The translations under genes were made by a program, and so were the position numbers. From positions 1-64,000 of the forward strand of contig CAJNDS010001180.1 of assembly GCA_905221605.1 (NCBI GenBank): a stretch of 64,000 nt of DNA, in the 5' to 3' direction. Positions within the stretch are counted from its first letter, which is position 1, and each line of letters starts with the position of its first letter. The notes beneath the pieces were generated by a model, which made no database searches, was not told where the DNA came from, and was given only the letters and a program-made list of their open reading frames with translations. Positions 1 to 10,860 of the stretch are shown one piece after another. This DNA comes from Symbiodinium natans (lineage: Eukaryota > Sar > Dinophyceae > Suessiales > Symbiodiniaceae).

Positions 1-389
1 CCTCAAAAAGCAAGGGCCTCTCCATCAGGCATTGCAGTTGCCTACGCGATCGCCGCCATCGCTCCCAACATGGAGATGGCAAATGCGACGCTTCCAGCGT
101 ACCTGGCTTCCACTGCGTGCGTCTGTGGCTTTTTCATCCTGTGTGAGAGCCTTGCAGCAACTTTCAGGTTGCTAGATTTCAAGATGTAGGGTCCGTCTTT
201 GCTGGTTCAGTTCCTAGAATCTCTCACTATACCGACTACCGGATGACCAGGTTCGAATCGTGTATGGGGACTAGAATCGAATTAAGGAAGGCCTCTTCAA
301 GACATCACTATAGGGACTCAATCTCCTGCGAAGCCGCGTGCAAAAGAAAATGGCATCAGTCCCCTTAAGCAGCCATCCACCCTGCAACA

Positions 390-414
390 CCCTAAACCCT
401 AAACCCTAAACCCT
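390..414 (-). repeat. Interstitial telomeric block, C-strand (CCCTAAA)3
   Basis: About 3.5 copies of CCCTAAA, the complement of the TTTAGGG telomere heptamer known in dinoflagellates and plants. It is far from any visible chromosome end. No clear duplication flanks it. Confidence 0.9.
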
Positions 415-524
415 GGGCAGTTCTGGGTGTTTGAAGAGCCTCAAGATGCTGCCCCTCTGTTCAGTTATTTCTCAATCTGTACTTGAGGCAAGGAGGTGCA
501 AACCCAAAGTCCTTCTGCGAGACC

Positions 525-588
525 TTAACCCTAAACCCTAAACCCTAAACCCTAAACCCTAAACCCTAAACCCTAAACCCTAAACCCC
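525..588 (-). repeat. Interstitial telomeric block, C-strand (CCCTAAA)8-9
   Basis: An almost perfect run of CCCTAAA starting with a CCTTAACC variant and ending in CCCC. No gene overlaps it. Confidence 0.92.
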
Positions 589-795
589 AGCTAGAGAGCA
601 CACATTCCAAAGCCTCCACAAGGAACATGGCCTACCTGTGGCAGTGCTACTCTGCCATCTCTTTCATGAAGTATGCCTGGGCACTCTTGATGCTGAATCA
701 TTTCCAGGAGCACCCAGGCGGGGGCGGGCTGCCGGAAATCTGAGGCAAAGCCAATAGGGTGCAAAGCAAGCTGATTCCGATAGTTAAGTCCTAGA

Positions 796-820
796 ACCCT
801 AAACCCTAAACCATAAACCC
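796..820 (-). repeat. Short telomeric block just upstream of an exon
   Basis: Three CCCTAAA-type units, one degenerate (CCATAAA). The block ends only 7 nt before the CAG acceptor at 825-827. CTAAAC inside the repeat resembles a branch-point consensus, so the block could belong to the 3' end of an intron; that role is an inference. Confidence 0.85.
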
Positions 821-827
821 CATGCAG

Positions 828-921
828 CCTTGGCTTGATTGTGAGAATTGTCAAGGCGGGGAGTCCCTCTACTACTACAAAGACGGGGAGCTGGTCAACG
901 TGATTGACCCTCACCTGTGTC
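828..921 (+). CDS. Exon-like segment, Cys-rich (CQGGESLYYY)
   Basis: An open segment starts right after CAG at 825-827 in phase 0 and reaches a good GTGAGA donor at 922. It reads PWLDCENCQGGESLYYY, then KDGELVNVIDPHLC. The CQGGESLYYYK part resembles the second half of the DCW modules at 24.3 and 29.3 kb (CGSSIYYK, CGSSLYYK), which are on the same strand. No start codon is present, so this is an internal exon or a remnant. No function is assigned. Confidence 0.5.
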
Positions 922-1429
922 GTGAGAACTTGCCAACTCCGTTCTCGAAGTCGAGGAACACTAGTGTTGGGAAAACGTGGAACATTTGAGACATTCCACA
1001 AGTCCCTAGAAAGTAGGACCCAATCATGTACTGTGCAACAGCCAGGGGCGCCCCCCGACACACCCGCACATTCCAACCCTAAGCCTGTCTCCCGAAAGAA
1101 AGACCCACCTGCTGAGGATTTCTACGGTATGGATGAGGGCATTACCTCCAGCATACCACTCTGCTTTGCTGCGCTGATCCTTGGCTTCGTTACACACGCC
1201 GTCCTGGAAGTCTGTCTTTGCGCATGCTCTCTAGACCCACTTGTAGGAATTACTTGGAAGCAACTTTTGTGCTTTGCTGCAAGTCACGCCATTGCAGAGA
1301 GCGACAGAGACGGAGAAAAAAACACAAACACACTTAAAAAGTACAAAAGGATCCTCCTCTGACTTGGACAGGTCCGCTTGGCTATAGTGGCCTCGTCGCC
1401 AGCCAGGGTGGCCCTAAAAAGCGGGCAGA

Positions 1430-2280
1430 AGCAGAAGCAGAAGAAGATTCATAAGAAGAGCAAAAAAGTCAGAAGACAAAGAAGAAGAAGAAGAAGATTC
1501 ATAAGAAGAGCAAAAAAGTCAGAAGACAAAGAAGAAGAAGAAGAAGAAGAAGAAGAAGAAGAAGAAGAAGAATAATAAGAAGAATATTCAGAGGAAGAGC
1601 AAAAAAACTCACAAGACAAAGAAGAAGAAGAAGATTCATAAGAAGAGCAAAAAAGTCAGAAGACAAAGAGGAAGAAGAAGAAGAACAAAAAAGTCAGAAG
1701 ACAAAGAAGAAGAAGAAGATTCATAAGAAGAGCAAAAAAGTCACAAGACAAAGAAGAAGAAGATTCATAAGAAGAGCAAAAAAGTCAGAAGACAAAGAAG
1801 AAGAAGAAGATTCAGAAGAAGAGCAAAAAAGTCACAAGACAAAGAAGAAGAAGATTCAGAAGAAGAGCAAAAAAGTCAGAAGACAAAGAAGAAGAATAAG
1901 ATTCATAAGAAGATCACAAAAGTCAGAAGACAAAGAAGAAGAACAAGAAGAAGAAGAAGAAGATTCAGAAGAAGAGCAAAAAAGTCAGAAGACAAAGAAG
2001 AAGAATAAGAAGATTCATAAGAAGAGCAAAAAAGTCAGAAGACAAAGAGGAAGAAGAATAAGAAGAAGAAGAAGAAGAAGATTCAGAAGAAGAGCAAAAG
2101 AGTCAGAAGACAAAGAAGAAGAAGAACAAAGAAGAAGAAGAAGAAGATTCAGAAGAAGAGCAAAAAAGCCACAAGACACAGAAGAAGAAGAAGAAGAAGA
2201 AGATTCGTAAGAAGAGCAAAAAAGTCAGAAGACAAAGAAGAAGAAGAAGAAGAAGAAGAAGAGGAAGAGGAAGCGGAGAT
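1430..2280 (+). repeat. 850-bp purine-rich (AAG/GAA)n minisatellite
   Basis: The + strand is nearly all purine: GAA triplets arranged in a longer, roughly 50-60 bp unit that contains GATTCATAAGAAGAGC and AAAAAAGTCAGAAGACAAAG, repeated about fifteen times with variation. Translations are low-complexity Lys/Arg/Glu and I do not call them genes. Such mirror-like polypurine tracts can form triplexes. Confidence 0.9.
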
Positions 2281-2352
2281 AGGAGCTTCGGGGATGTGGA
2301 AGAAAAGAAAGGTAGGTGAGATGCTCAAGTTTCGGCACACACGGAAGACAAA

Positions 2353-2540
2353 GGGTTCAGGGCTTAGGGCTTAGGGTTTAGGGTTTAGGGTTAGGGTTTA
2401 CGGTTTAGGGTTTAGGGTTTAGGGACTTTACATGTGCAGTAGAACTCAGCCCAGGATCGGGCTCTGGGCGGGGCACCGCGGCTAATCTTGGCAAGGCTTG
2501 TTGCTTCAGGACCCACATCTGGGGGTTTAGGGTTTAGGGT
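2353..2540 (+). repeat. Two telomeric blocks, G-strand TTTAGGG
   Basis: The first block (2353-2424) has about ten TTTAGGG-type units, including GGCTTAGGG and a TTACGG variant. A second of two units lies at 2524-2540. About 100 bp of unique DNA lies between them. The orientation is opposite to the blocks at 390-820. Confidence 0.9.
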
Positions 2541-2550
2541 ATATAATATA

Positions 2551-2620
2551 GAGCCCCAAATAGTAGGATCCCCTTATCATAAGGACCCCAATAAAGTGCC
2601 CCTAATATCATAAACCCCGC
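2551..2620. repeat. Dispersed short repeat, copy 1 of 3
   Basis: The segment CCAAATAGTAGGATCCCCTT ... CATAAACCCC recurs at 7036-7108 in the same orientation and at 32893-32965 in reverse complement. It is a short AT/GC-mixed, probably non-autonomous element. No terminal duplication could be fixed by eye. Confidence 0.6.
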
Positions 2621-5600
2621 ACAAATACGAACATTTTGTTTTGAGAGACTTGCTTGGGGTTATCATCGTGGAGAAGACCATCAAAACGGCCAAGTAGTCG
2701 GCGTAGTGACGCTCTGGGGCTTCAAACTGGGCTTCTTCTACTGCAACAATTAAGAGTTGGGTGAGTTCAAGCTTCGCAAGGCCAGACGTCACACTTATCG
2801 GTCTCATAGCTCAGACTATCATCGAGTACATGCTATGTCTCGGAACATAAAAACCCTCCTGAAGGTGCCTCCAGGTTTCCTGAGCCTAAACCCACATGGC
2901 CCAAGGTTTGTCATTGCAGGCGTCCTGGGGCTGACGTGCATCACGCATGCTCGGCGGTGACGAATCTGGCACTGAGTTCTTGTGGTTTCCTTGGGGGGAC
3001 ATTCGGGGACAGTCCGTCTGATTGGGTTCATGCAGCAGGGCATACCGCGGGCTCAGAAGATGTCCAGTGGAACTTTTGTGGAGTCTGGGGGTTCAGGTTC
3101 TTCCTAGCACTCATCAAGGAGTTCAGTGAGATGCCTTCGGCGTTTCGTGGGGAGAGCTCGTACAGGCCCACGCGGCCCAGAAAACCAGGGCCCACCATAA
3201 ACACCAGACCGGTTTGAATGCAAGAATAGTGGGACCAGAGAGAGGTGCCGGGCTAGCTGATCAGCATCAAGAGACTGCATCACGTTGTCGTTGACAGCCA
3301 AGCTGAGAATGTGCAAAAGTCTTGCCACCAGCTCCCTGCAAAACACTCGGCTCACTGCACTTCAGGGCTGCAGTGTCATGGAAGATTCGTCAGCCCAGGT
3401 GACCCTTGGACTTAGACTCCATCGGAGGAAGGGTCAGCGACGAGTTTTTCGATCCAGCGCAGGGGAGTTCCAACAAGTGAACTCTCCAGAAAATACACAT
3501 ACATGTACTTACTTAAACCTCTTGCATGGCATTTCTCCGGCCTTTCTTTAGAAGGCGGCCATAACAGGGCAGAGCCGTGTACAGCGGATCTTCCGCGACC
3601 CGCGAGCACCGTGCATCTTGCATATTCCGGGCGCTGGCCACCCTGCAAATCTTCTAATTCGAATTTTGTTGGTCAGTTGCGCATAGGTGCGCGATTTGGA
3701 CATGTACAGCATGCCTAGGCTCCAGTAACTCACTGAGCACATCACCGTCATGTCGCATGCCGGCCTCTAATCAGAAGCTGCCTCACAAGAAGCACAAGAG
3801 CAATGCCACAGCTGGCTGCTTCGATGATCGACATCATGGGATCTCCATGCAAGGGCAGGTTGTTCTAGGGGATGCTCCTGCATGTCTATGGATTCAGGGC
3901 GTGTCTAGCTGTTGCCCATTGATGCGGGAAGGTAACCCTTTGTGTTGTTGTTCCGAAGTGGCGGCTTACTCGCGTGCCCTTGAAATAAGTTCTTTGAAGC
4001 CACAGATACTCCCCTACTTTGAGCATGTCGGGCTGCCTGTTGACAGGGCAAACAGACATGTAGAGGGCGCACAATTCGAGCGTCGCAACTTACCACAGCC
4101 CTCCAGATGGCGATCATCAGACCTCCGTGTGACTGAACAAGCTTCAGTTTAAAAACGTGGAGACCGCTGCAAGATGGGCCAGTTCAGCTGAATTCAGTTG
4201 ATCTAGCTACGCTTTGCTGCTGGCATCCTAGTCGGTCAGGCAACGTACCTTCGGGAGGCATTGCCGAGCGTGGGTATACGTGGAATACGTAATGCAAGTT
4301 ATGCACGTAGATTACGTAGACGTAGGTGGCGTAGTGTACGTGCTGACGTTCGGTGGCATGTGCTTGCTTCGCTTCAGCAAGCCCGTGATGTTGCGTGGAC
4401 GATGTGTGCGAACCAACGGCCGAAAGCAACTCTCGTGAGCGCAGGAATCAGGCACAGCGACCCAGGCGGCTGAGGTGGTGAGCCCAAGCTCAAGTGAGAG
4501 CCGAATGCACGGTGGGGTCGCTTGCTTATAGTAATTATAATACAGAATTGTACGGATACTGATGTGCTGAGGCCATGCTTTGACAGGATTTCACTTTAGC
4601 TCGTGATCAGTGGCGTCGACGTAGACCGCAAGGGCTTCTTGGGGGACCTTTCTTGTGACACGGCCTCGTGACCGTGCTCGTGGGAGTAACTTCAGTACCA
4701 TGTGTATCATGGGGGGGCACTCCTGTCCTGTGAGTTTTGAGATCGTCGTTTTGCTGTGCCCCGCGCGAGGTTTCAACTTCTGAAAAGGCCGTGTCTGCTG
4801 GGCAGCCGTGACCTTGACCTGAACACGCGTTGGGACATGTCATCTACTATTTGCTTCAGAGCCCCACGTAAAATGAACATGTTCTTCCGCAAAGGGTAAT
4901 AAAGGGAGTACTATATTTTCTTTTTGGGGCAAGTAGTTGTTGCTGGAGAGTGGACAACAGCGAAGCCCTCTCGCGGCGAGACCCAGGATTGGTGCTTGTC
5001 TCCAATTGCGATTGTTTGTTCCTGGTCTTATTGCTTTTCTCCTTGTGTTTTAGTTCTTCTTGATCTATTGTTTTTGTTGCCTGCTTCTTGCTTCGCTTTG
5101 TGCTGTCCTCGTGTTTGCTTTCGCTGTGAGTGTCTTGGCCCCTTGTGTGGCCCTGCTTCTGCGTTTTGTATTTCGTTCGGGGGAAGGGACAGGCTGGGGA
5201 AAACAAAAAAACACAAAGAACGAAAGAGAGAAGTGCATGACAGAACGAGAGAAAGACCTATAGGAAGGACACCACGAGCGAGAGAAAGAACGAACGAAAC
5301 AAATCGTGCGAGGGACAACGACAGAGATATAGTCTATGGGAGCATTGTGTGTTTACACATGGGGGCAGGGCAGCTTCGCCCATCCTTTTCCCCTCTTGGG
5401 CCTAAGCCCTGAGGACTGTTCACCCATGTTCACCCTTTATAACCAACTTTTCACAGACTGTCTGGGGATTTGGGTGCAGGCGATCAGGAACTTGCGAATC
5501 TATTCCGAACTCGTCATGAACTCGTCGTACGAGCATGGGATTTGCAAGGCAAGTTGGGTGGGGCGGGGGGGGGGGCCCCGCCCAGCCCCCTCTTGTTGAA

Positions 5601-6004
5601 GCCATGCGGCTTTGCTTTTACCATCAGCTTGAAAACACGTGTGAATGCTGTTGAAGCGCGTCGTACAAGAATTGCGTTTGGGCCACTTACTACCCCCCCT
5701 CCAACCCCTCCCGCTTATTCATGCCCCGGAAGCTTGCTTCAGAAAGCATGATGCCATCAAGAGCACTTGCATCGAAGAGCATACGAACACAAGCGAACCC
5801 TTTGTTTCCCGAATTGGGGGAAAGGGGGGAGGGGGCTTTGCACCCCGGTCGTGCATTAGAAGCCATCAAGATGAGCCGCCTCAACGTAGGGTCAAGGGTT
5901 TGGTGTTCACAAATGAGGGTTGTTCTTTTTGGCAGGTTCTTGTGAGATACTTAGGAGGTCGATTAGGGAAAATGTCGGTCGTGATAAAACGCGCACACCT
6001 CTCG
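2621..6004. other. No recognisable gene
   Basis: Only short ORFs in all frames. None shows a domain, a convincing codon bias or the Cys-rich motifs seen elsewhere. A degenerate ACGTA-rich tract lies near 4265-4345 and a short G-run near 5565-5580. Acceptor-like TTGTCATTGCAG is at 2909-2920 but no recognisable exon follows. Confidence 0.5.
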
Positions 6005-6146
6005 AGCGCGCGCAAGCTCGCGCAAGGGCGAACGCAAGCTCTGCGCAAGCTATCTCTTGGTGATGTTTATTCAAAACTTCAAGTTGACCCTCCACATCTA
6101 CCAGTAAAGCCCGCGCAAGGTTGGCGCAAGGGCGAAGCGCAAGGGA
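6005..6146. repeat. GCGCAAG microrepeat cluster
   Basis: GCGCAAG/CGCAAGGGCGAA motifs repeat at 6005-6050 and 6111-6146. They are related in form, not identical, to the CGCGAAAGG clusters at 15.2, 16.3 and 23.9 kb. Confidence 0.6.
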
Positions 6147-6378
6147 TCCTACTTGGCAGCCATGGAACAAGGATATAGAACAACCCTTAAATGGGGGTGC
6201 GCCCCCCTTGCTGTGTCGCCTTACCAGCTCGCTTTCGAAGATATCAGGCCATCTAGGAAGAATATGTCTAGGCACTTAGCCCTCAGGAAAACCGAAACTC
6301 CGAAACCCAAGTACCCCGAATCCAAAGCTCAACTTAGGGTCCACTAGGCCAACATGAGGCTCACGACTCACAAGAGGG

Positions 6379-6459
6379 ACACACACACATATATTTATAT
6401 ATGTATATACATATACATAAATAAATAAAAAATATGTGTATATATATATATATATATAT

Positions 6460-6492
<33 letters not shown>

Positions 6493-6494
6493 TC
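6379..6494. repeat. (TA)n/(CA)n microsatellite
   Basis: Alternating purine-pyrimidine DNA, mostly TA with two CACACA runs, which could adopt unusual structure. No coding signal. Similar TA-rich tracts lie at 9996-10016, 13466-13580, 25285-25312, 32047-32111, 44328-44358, 51567-51590 and 52784-52850. Confidence 0.85.
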
Positions 6495-7035
6495 GTATAA
6501 TATGTACAAAGGCGGAAAAAGCCGAGAATGCACAAATTATGACATTACGACATGCAAACCCTCTTAGAACAGAAGCACGAAGGCAACCCATCCAGGAACC
6601 CAAAAGGCAGGAAACCGCGTCTCTGTCATTCGATGTGAAACTGCGTGTGTAAGCCTGAAAGGATGCGCGCACAGGACCTAGGCAGGAGCTAGGCGAGAGT
6701 GCGTGCATCAAGGCCAAGCCAACGCAGAAACAACAACCCAGGAAAAGAATGGACTAGCGAAAAGTTCAGAGACTAACCCGCAAACCCTGAACGTCATGTG
6801 TACTCTTCACAAGTTTCCTGTCTACCCCTAGTCTATACTCCCCCCCCCATAGGTTACCCCCTGAAATAACCCTATTTAGGCTTCATTACCCCTTAATAGC
6901 CTTAAACGGCTGAACTCTTGCACCTCCAAGCCGGTGTCGGATCAGGTCCGACGCGACTTTCCAGGCGCGGTGGCCTGATTCAATGTCTGAAGAGAGCACT
7001 CTGGGTCTTTACGACAATAAGGGACCACTAAACAA

Positions 7036-7108
7036 AGCCAAATAGTAGGATCTGCTTATAAAAGAAGACACTAAGGCACCCCCTTATATCGTAAACCCCC
7101 ATATTATG
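7036..7108. repeat. Dispersed short repeat, copy 2 of 3
   Basis: Matches 2551-2620 in direct orientation: CCAAATAGTAGGATC, then a diverged centre, then the ATATCGTAAACCCCC end. The third copy is inverted at 32893-32965. Confidence 0.6.
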
Positions 7109-7942
7109 GAACATGTGACCAGGTCTGTCGAGTTTCAGAATGAGCTATGGACCTTTTCATGCACAGCAGTAGAGCACTGCTGGTGATTCCATCATCAACA
7201 CAACGTTAATACGGCAACTACCAGCAGAATAGTGGATGCCGTCCAGTGAAAGCCTTGTTTTGCTACGGGGGGTAGGGTGGCGCTGTGAGACGACCTCTGT
7301 TCACAAGAGCACACATACGAGATCATGCCTTGTGAATCCCTGTCGTGCGGGACATGTTTGCCGTCAGCTATGTGTGCTTCAGTACCTGTTGAGGGTAATG
7401 TGCATTGCAGCGGTTGGCCCGAGGACTCGCGTCTTGGTGAGTCAAGCTCATGGGGCACCCGCATGATCGCCAGACAGTATGATCTAGATTCTAGATATTG
7501 CAAGCAGTTGCGCCATGCTACTGCTGTCCAGTCAGAATTTGGGGCACTGTGCCCCGCTAGAAGCAGTGGACATCCTAAACACTGGACTGTTGAGCTGCTG
7601 TATGCACACCACCTTTGTAGCAAGTCCAACCGTAGATCAGGTTACAGCTCAGCAGCCTTCAGAGAGAGATTGTACGAGTGAGCTCGATGTGGAGAAAAAT
7701 CCAGGAGTTTCATATGCAAAGCAGCTTAAGCTTCAAGGCTCATAACTCTTACCGTTAGGAACCGGATTCTGCGATGGCGTGCTGTCAGCATCTGCATGAC
7801 CCCTGGCTATGCGGCAGCTTGCCACAACGTGGTCTGGGGACCCGTATTGGGACCCATCGCCCAGGAACGACCGGCAGAAGCCTGAAGCCTTGAATCCCGC
7901 AAGCCGCACCTGGTACGCGGAAGCCGACCGAAGCTTGTAGGG
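7109..7942. other. No firm gene; possible micro-exon
   Basis: A good acceptor (TGTGCATTGCAG, ending 7410) and a good donor (GTGAGT near 7437) enclose only about 26 nt. A Cys-containing open frame runs across 7325-7681 but matches none of the modules. I leave it uncalled. Confidence 0.3.
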
Positions 7943-8090
7943 CCCCCCCCCCCCCCCTAACCCTAAACCCTAAACCCTAAACCCTAAACCCTAAACCCTA
8001 AACCCTAAACCCTAAACCCTAAACCCTAACCCTAAACCCCGGCCAAGCCGCCTAAACCCTAAACCCTAACCCTAAACCCCGGCCAAGCCG
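7943..8090 (-). repeat. Poly-C plus telomeric block; second part with 10-bp duplication
   Basis: A 15-bp C run (7943-7957) leads into about eleven CCCTAAA units up to 8037. GGCCAAGCCG at 8041-8050 is followed by four CCCTAAA/CCCTAA units (8051-8080) and by GGCCAAGCCG again at 8081-8090. The exact 10-bp repeat on both sides of the small block looks like a target-site duplication. Confidence 0.9.
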
Positions 8091-8160
8091 AGGTCGCCGC
8101 AGGTGCGCCCAGCTTTCAAGGCCGCTTTCAAGGCCTCCTTCGGCTGCCCTCAAGGGGGTT

Positions 8161-8326
8161 TTTTCCCCACTTCTACTGACAGTTCTTAATAGGGATTAGA
8201 GTACCCCCTATAAAGGTTTATAAGGGGGGAACTTTTTTTCCCCCTTATACTGACAGTCCTTCATAGGGATTCTTGTACCCCCTACATTAGAATTTCCTAC
8301 TGAGGACTGTTAGTTTTAGGGGGGAT
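8161..8326. repeat. MITE-like repeat family with internal direct and inverted copies
   Basis: TACTGACAGTTCTTAATAGG at 8174 and TACTGACAGTCCTTCATAGG at 8247 are direct copies, each followed by GTACCCCCTA. An inverted copy (GAGGACTGTTAGTTTTAGGG) closes the segment. The same family appears inverted at 13690-13771. No ORF, as expected of a non-autonomous element. Confidence 0.55.
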
Positions 8327-9042
8327 GTCGAGAGCATTCTAGAGGAGGGGGGGCACGTGATGAAAAGAAGAAGGGATGAGTTGTTTGTTGGCTGCTATAT
8401 ATACTATACAGGTGCCAGCGTGGTACCTTTCCCAGTTCGAATCCCCCCCCATCCATCAGCCACCTAAGGGTTCAACCCTTCCTGATACTGCCCGCGTCGT
8501 AACCACCACCAGAGCCATTGTACTACAATCCCAAGAATCCCTTACAACAAATCCACAAGAGTTCAGCATTCTTCACCGGACTGCTCCCTACGTCGAATTT
8601 GAAGATCTTGCAGATCAGATCGGCGGTTTGCCGCGCACCTCAGGCCGATCATCGCCTCCGTGTTCTTGGCCTCTTCGTTGTCTCCCGGCCCTGAGAGCGG
8701 AGAAGACTCAAGGGGGCGTAGAGTAATTTTGTTGAGAGCGGCTCACCTTTAAGAGGGCCACTTCCTTCTGAATACGAAGGCCTGAAATAATCAGCTTGCT
8801 CTGATTGTACCTTGCTTGTCCAGGGACTTTCTATATGGAGTAGGCCTGAAGGATCTCCAGTTTCTATATCGCCCTTGGGAATTATTTTTCTTTTTGTTTA
8901 TATAAAACCCAAGAGGATATTAAAAATATCATTTTTATTAAGGTTCTAAGGGGAGTATAGGTTTAGGATCCGACCCTACCGAAGGGTGGCTGGTGCTCGT
9001 GGGATTGGAAGCCTCGGGCCCAAAGTTTTTCAAAGGACAGCC
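8327..9042. other. No recognisable gene
   Basis: One open frame at 8376-8726 has no domain-like features. The rest is short ORFs and T-rich sequence near 8885-8945. Confidence 0.4.
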
Positions 9043-9117
9043 AGGGTTTAGGGCCTGGGTTTAGGGTTTAGGGGTTAAAGTCTAGGGTTTCGGGTGTAGG
9101 GTTTAGGGTTTAGGGTG
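9043..9117 (+). repeat. Degenerate telomeric block, G-strand
   Basis: TTTAGGG units with several variants (GGGCCTGGG, GGGGTTAAAG, TTTCGGG, TGTAGGG), suggesting age. Confidence 0.85.
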
Positions 9118-9120
9118 TGC

Positions 9121-9213
9121 AAGAAGCCCTTGCTGAAATTCCGTCCACTCCTGAAGTATTCAGAACCTGACCTCCACTTTGCCGACTCTGGTTGCTGCCG
9201 CTGGACCACCCAA
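9121..9213 (+). CDS. Exon-like segment, contains DLHFADSGCCRWTTQ
   Basis: Open frame reading KPLLKFRPLLKYSEPDL, then HFADSGCCRWTTQ, ending at a GTAGGC donor at 9214. The start is uncertain: AG at 9122-9123 or at 9171-9172 could be the acceptor. The paired Cys and Trp recall the other Cys-rich exons, but I find no clear second copy of this segment. Confidence 0.35.
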
Positions 9214-9250
9214 GTAGGCACGTGCTTGCAATTTCAGGGCTTCACAGGCC

Positions 9251-9299
9251 TTAAACCCTAAACCCTAATCCCTAAACCCTAAACCCTAAACCCTAAACC
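9251..9299 (-). repeat. Telomeric block, C-strand
   Basis: Seven CCCTAAA-type units with one CCCTAATC variant, starting 37 bp after the donor proposed at 9214. Confidence 0.88.
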
Positions 9300-9523
9300 G
9301 ACAGAACTGGGGGCAGAGCTGCAAGGGCCCGACGCCCGACGCAGCCAGGCTCCCTGCCGCAAAGGGCTGGCCATACTGGGCCACCCCTCCCTTGTCAGAA
9401 CCATCCTTAAACCCCTCTAAAACCCCATAAATCCCTAAGACGGAAACGTAGCCTAAACCTCGAAAATTCCCCTTTGTGCTCGCTCGGAACCACCCTTTTT
9501 GGGGGTTGCTGGCAGGCTGTGGC

Positions 9524-9570
9524 GAACCCTAAACCCTTTCCCAAACCCCAAACCCTAAACCCTAAACCCT
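9524..9570 (-). repeat. Telomeric block between two copies of its flank
   Basis: CCCTAAA units, some reading CCCCAAA or CCCTTTCCC. The left flank 9491-9523 (CTTTTTGGGGGTTGCTGGC, then AGGCTGTGG) recurs right of the block at 9571-9607 with a 6-bp insertion. The block therefore lies between two imperfect ~33-bp direct repeats. Confidence 0.85.
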
Positions 9571-9607
9571 CCTTTTTGGGGGCCCAGGTTCCTGGCAGGC
9601 TGTGGTG

Positions 9608-10146
9608 AGGCCTGGCTTTTGTGAGCCTCCGCCACCTCTGCACGCAAGAGATTCGAAGAAAGTACGTGTGGCCTTGAGGCCTTGTATATAAGCTTAAAAA
9701 TATACTTAGATATTTCTTATATTTACACATGTCTTTGTATATGTATATTATGTATATACTGTAGGTAATTTAGGCACATGCCTTTGCAAAAGTGTATGTG
9801 TGTGTGTAATTCGTCTGTGGTATCGTTGAGCAGCCCGGCGAAGTTCTGAATTCTTGGTTTAGAAGCCTGAGCTTTGGCTCGCGCCGCTTGTTGATTATTA
9901 TTTGTTTCGCTTGAAGGTTCCGTGAGGCCCCTAAACCTTAAACCTCTAAACCAAAGACTCAAAGCCCTAATTGGATCCCTGCCTACCTCATGCGAGATAT
10001 ATATATATATATATATTCTGAGTCCTACATGTTCGTCTGTTCGGGTTTGGGTGGTTGGTGGGCCTTGTGGCAAGGTTGTTCAAGGGAGATTTGAAGAGAC
10101 CTCGCTTTGCTCAGCTCAGCAGCAAAGCGTGTCAAGGCTTCTTTAG
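9608..10146. other. No recognisable gene; TA microsatellite
   Basis: Short ORFs only. A (TA)n tract lies near 9996-10016. Confidence 0.4.
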
Positions 10147-10365
10147 TACCCTAAGCCCTGAACCCTAAGCCCTAAACACCTTTCGTAGGACAAGAAGAAG
10201 GGCCATGGGTTGCGGGCTATGGCGGTCTCACCCTAAACCCTCAACCCTAAGCCCTAAGCCCTAAGCCGTAAGCCCTAAGCCCTAAGCCCTAAGCCCTAAG
10301 CCCTAAGCCGTAAGCCCTAAGCCCTAAGCCCTAAGCCCTAAGCCCTAAGCCCTAAGCCCTAAGCC
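10147..10365 (-). repeat. Telomere-variant block dominated by CCCTAAG
   Basis: A short block at 10147-10178 and a longer one at 10231-10365, the latter with about seventeen near-identical CCCTAAG units (two CCGTAAG). The homogeneous variant argues for local amplification after insertion and not random decay of CCCTAAA. Confidence 0.9.
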
Positions 10366-10425
10366 TGGCTTGGCCGAGTGTCAGCGATGAGACCCCTCAA
10401 CCCTAAACCTGGGCTTGCGGCGCAG

Positions 10426-10493
10426 GAGCCACAAACCTGCTATCCGGATGGCAGCATATCCCAGACCACCCAGTACAACTGCGTTAGCAACAG
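10426..10493 (+). CDS. Exon-like segment, TCYPDG Cys-rich
   Basis: Starts in phase 0 after GCGCAG at 10420-10425, reads EPQTCYPDGSISQTTQYNCV, and ends before a GTACTG donor at 10494. CYxDG followed by a second Cys about 14 residues on recurs in the exon at 13841 (CYADG...YAC). A CCCTAAA remnant lies about 16 nt upstream of the acceptor. Function unknown. Confidence 0.5.
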
Positions 10494-10757
10494 GTACTGA
10501 TGCTTGGCTGGCTGTAAAACACTTATTAAAAAACAAAACCTACTGAAGGCAGCAGAACTCCCCCAAAAATGCAAGAACATAATCCCTACATTACCCCTAC
10601 AAGGAAGAATGTTTTTGACTTCTTTTGGGCGGCTCTTAAACAAATACTTCACATCTGAGTGGCTGAGATTGTGCTCTGGAAGTGGGCTTTGAAGGGCGGG
10701 TGATGCAGGTGCTAGGAGTTTTCCGTCGGCTCCCCAAAGCTCAACCTAACAAAAACA

Positions 10758-10818
10758 ACCCTAAACCCCAAACCCCAAACCCCAAACCCCAAACCCCAAA
10801 CCCTAAACCCTAAACCCT
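10758..10818 (-). repeat. Telomere-variant block dominated by CCCCAAA
   Basis: Five CCCCAAA units followed by CCCTAAA units: another locally homogenised variant. It ends 42 bp before the exon-like segment at 10861. Confidence 0.88.
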
Positions 10819-10860
10819 TCTTACCTACCGAAGCCCATGGCAGCTCAAGGCGAAAACCAG

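Noticed and set aside
240-265. tRNA B-box-like GGTTCGAATC
   Set aside because: No A box at the right distance and no cloverleaf can be drawn. The same applies to AGTTCGAATCC near 8433.
390-414. Telomeric arrays as chromosome ends or CRISPR arrays
   Set aside because: Short heptamer runs on both strands within internal DNA. They have no spacers and no terminal position.
1378-2340. Lys/Glu- or Ser-rich ORFs in the purine tract
   Set aside because: Open frames arise from triplet repeats in several frames and on both strands; no independent coding evidence.
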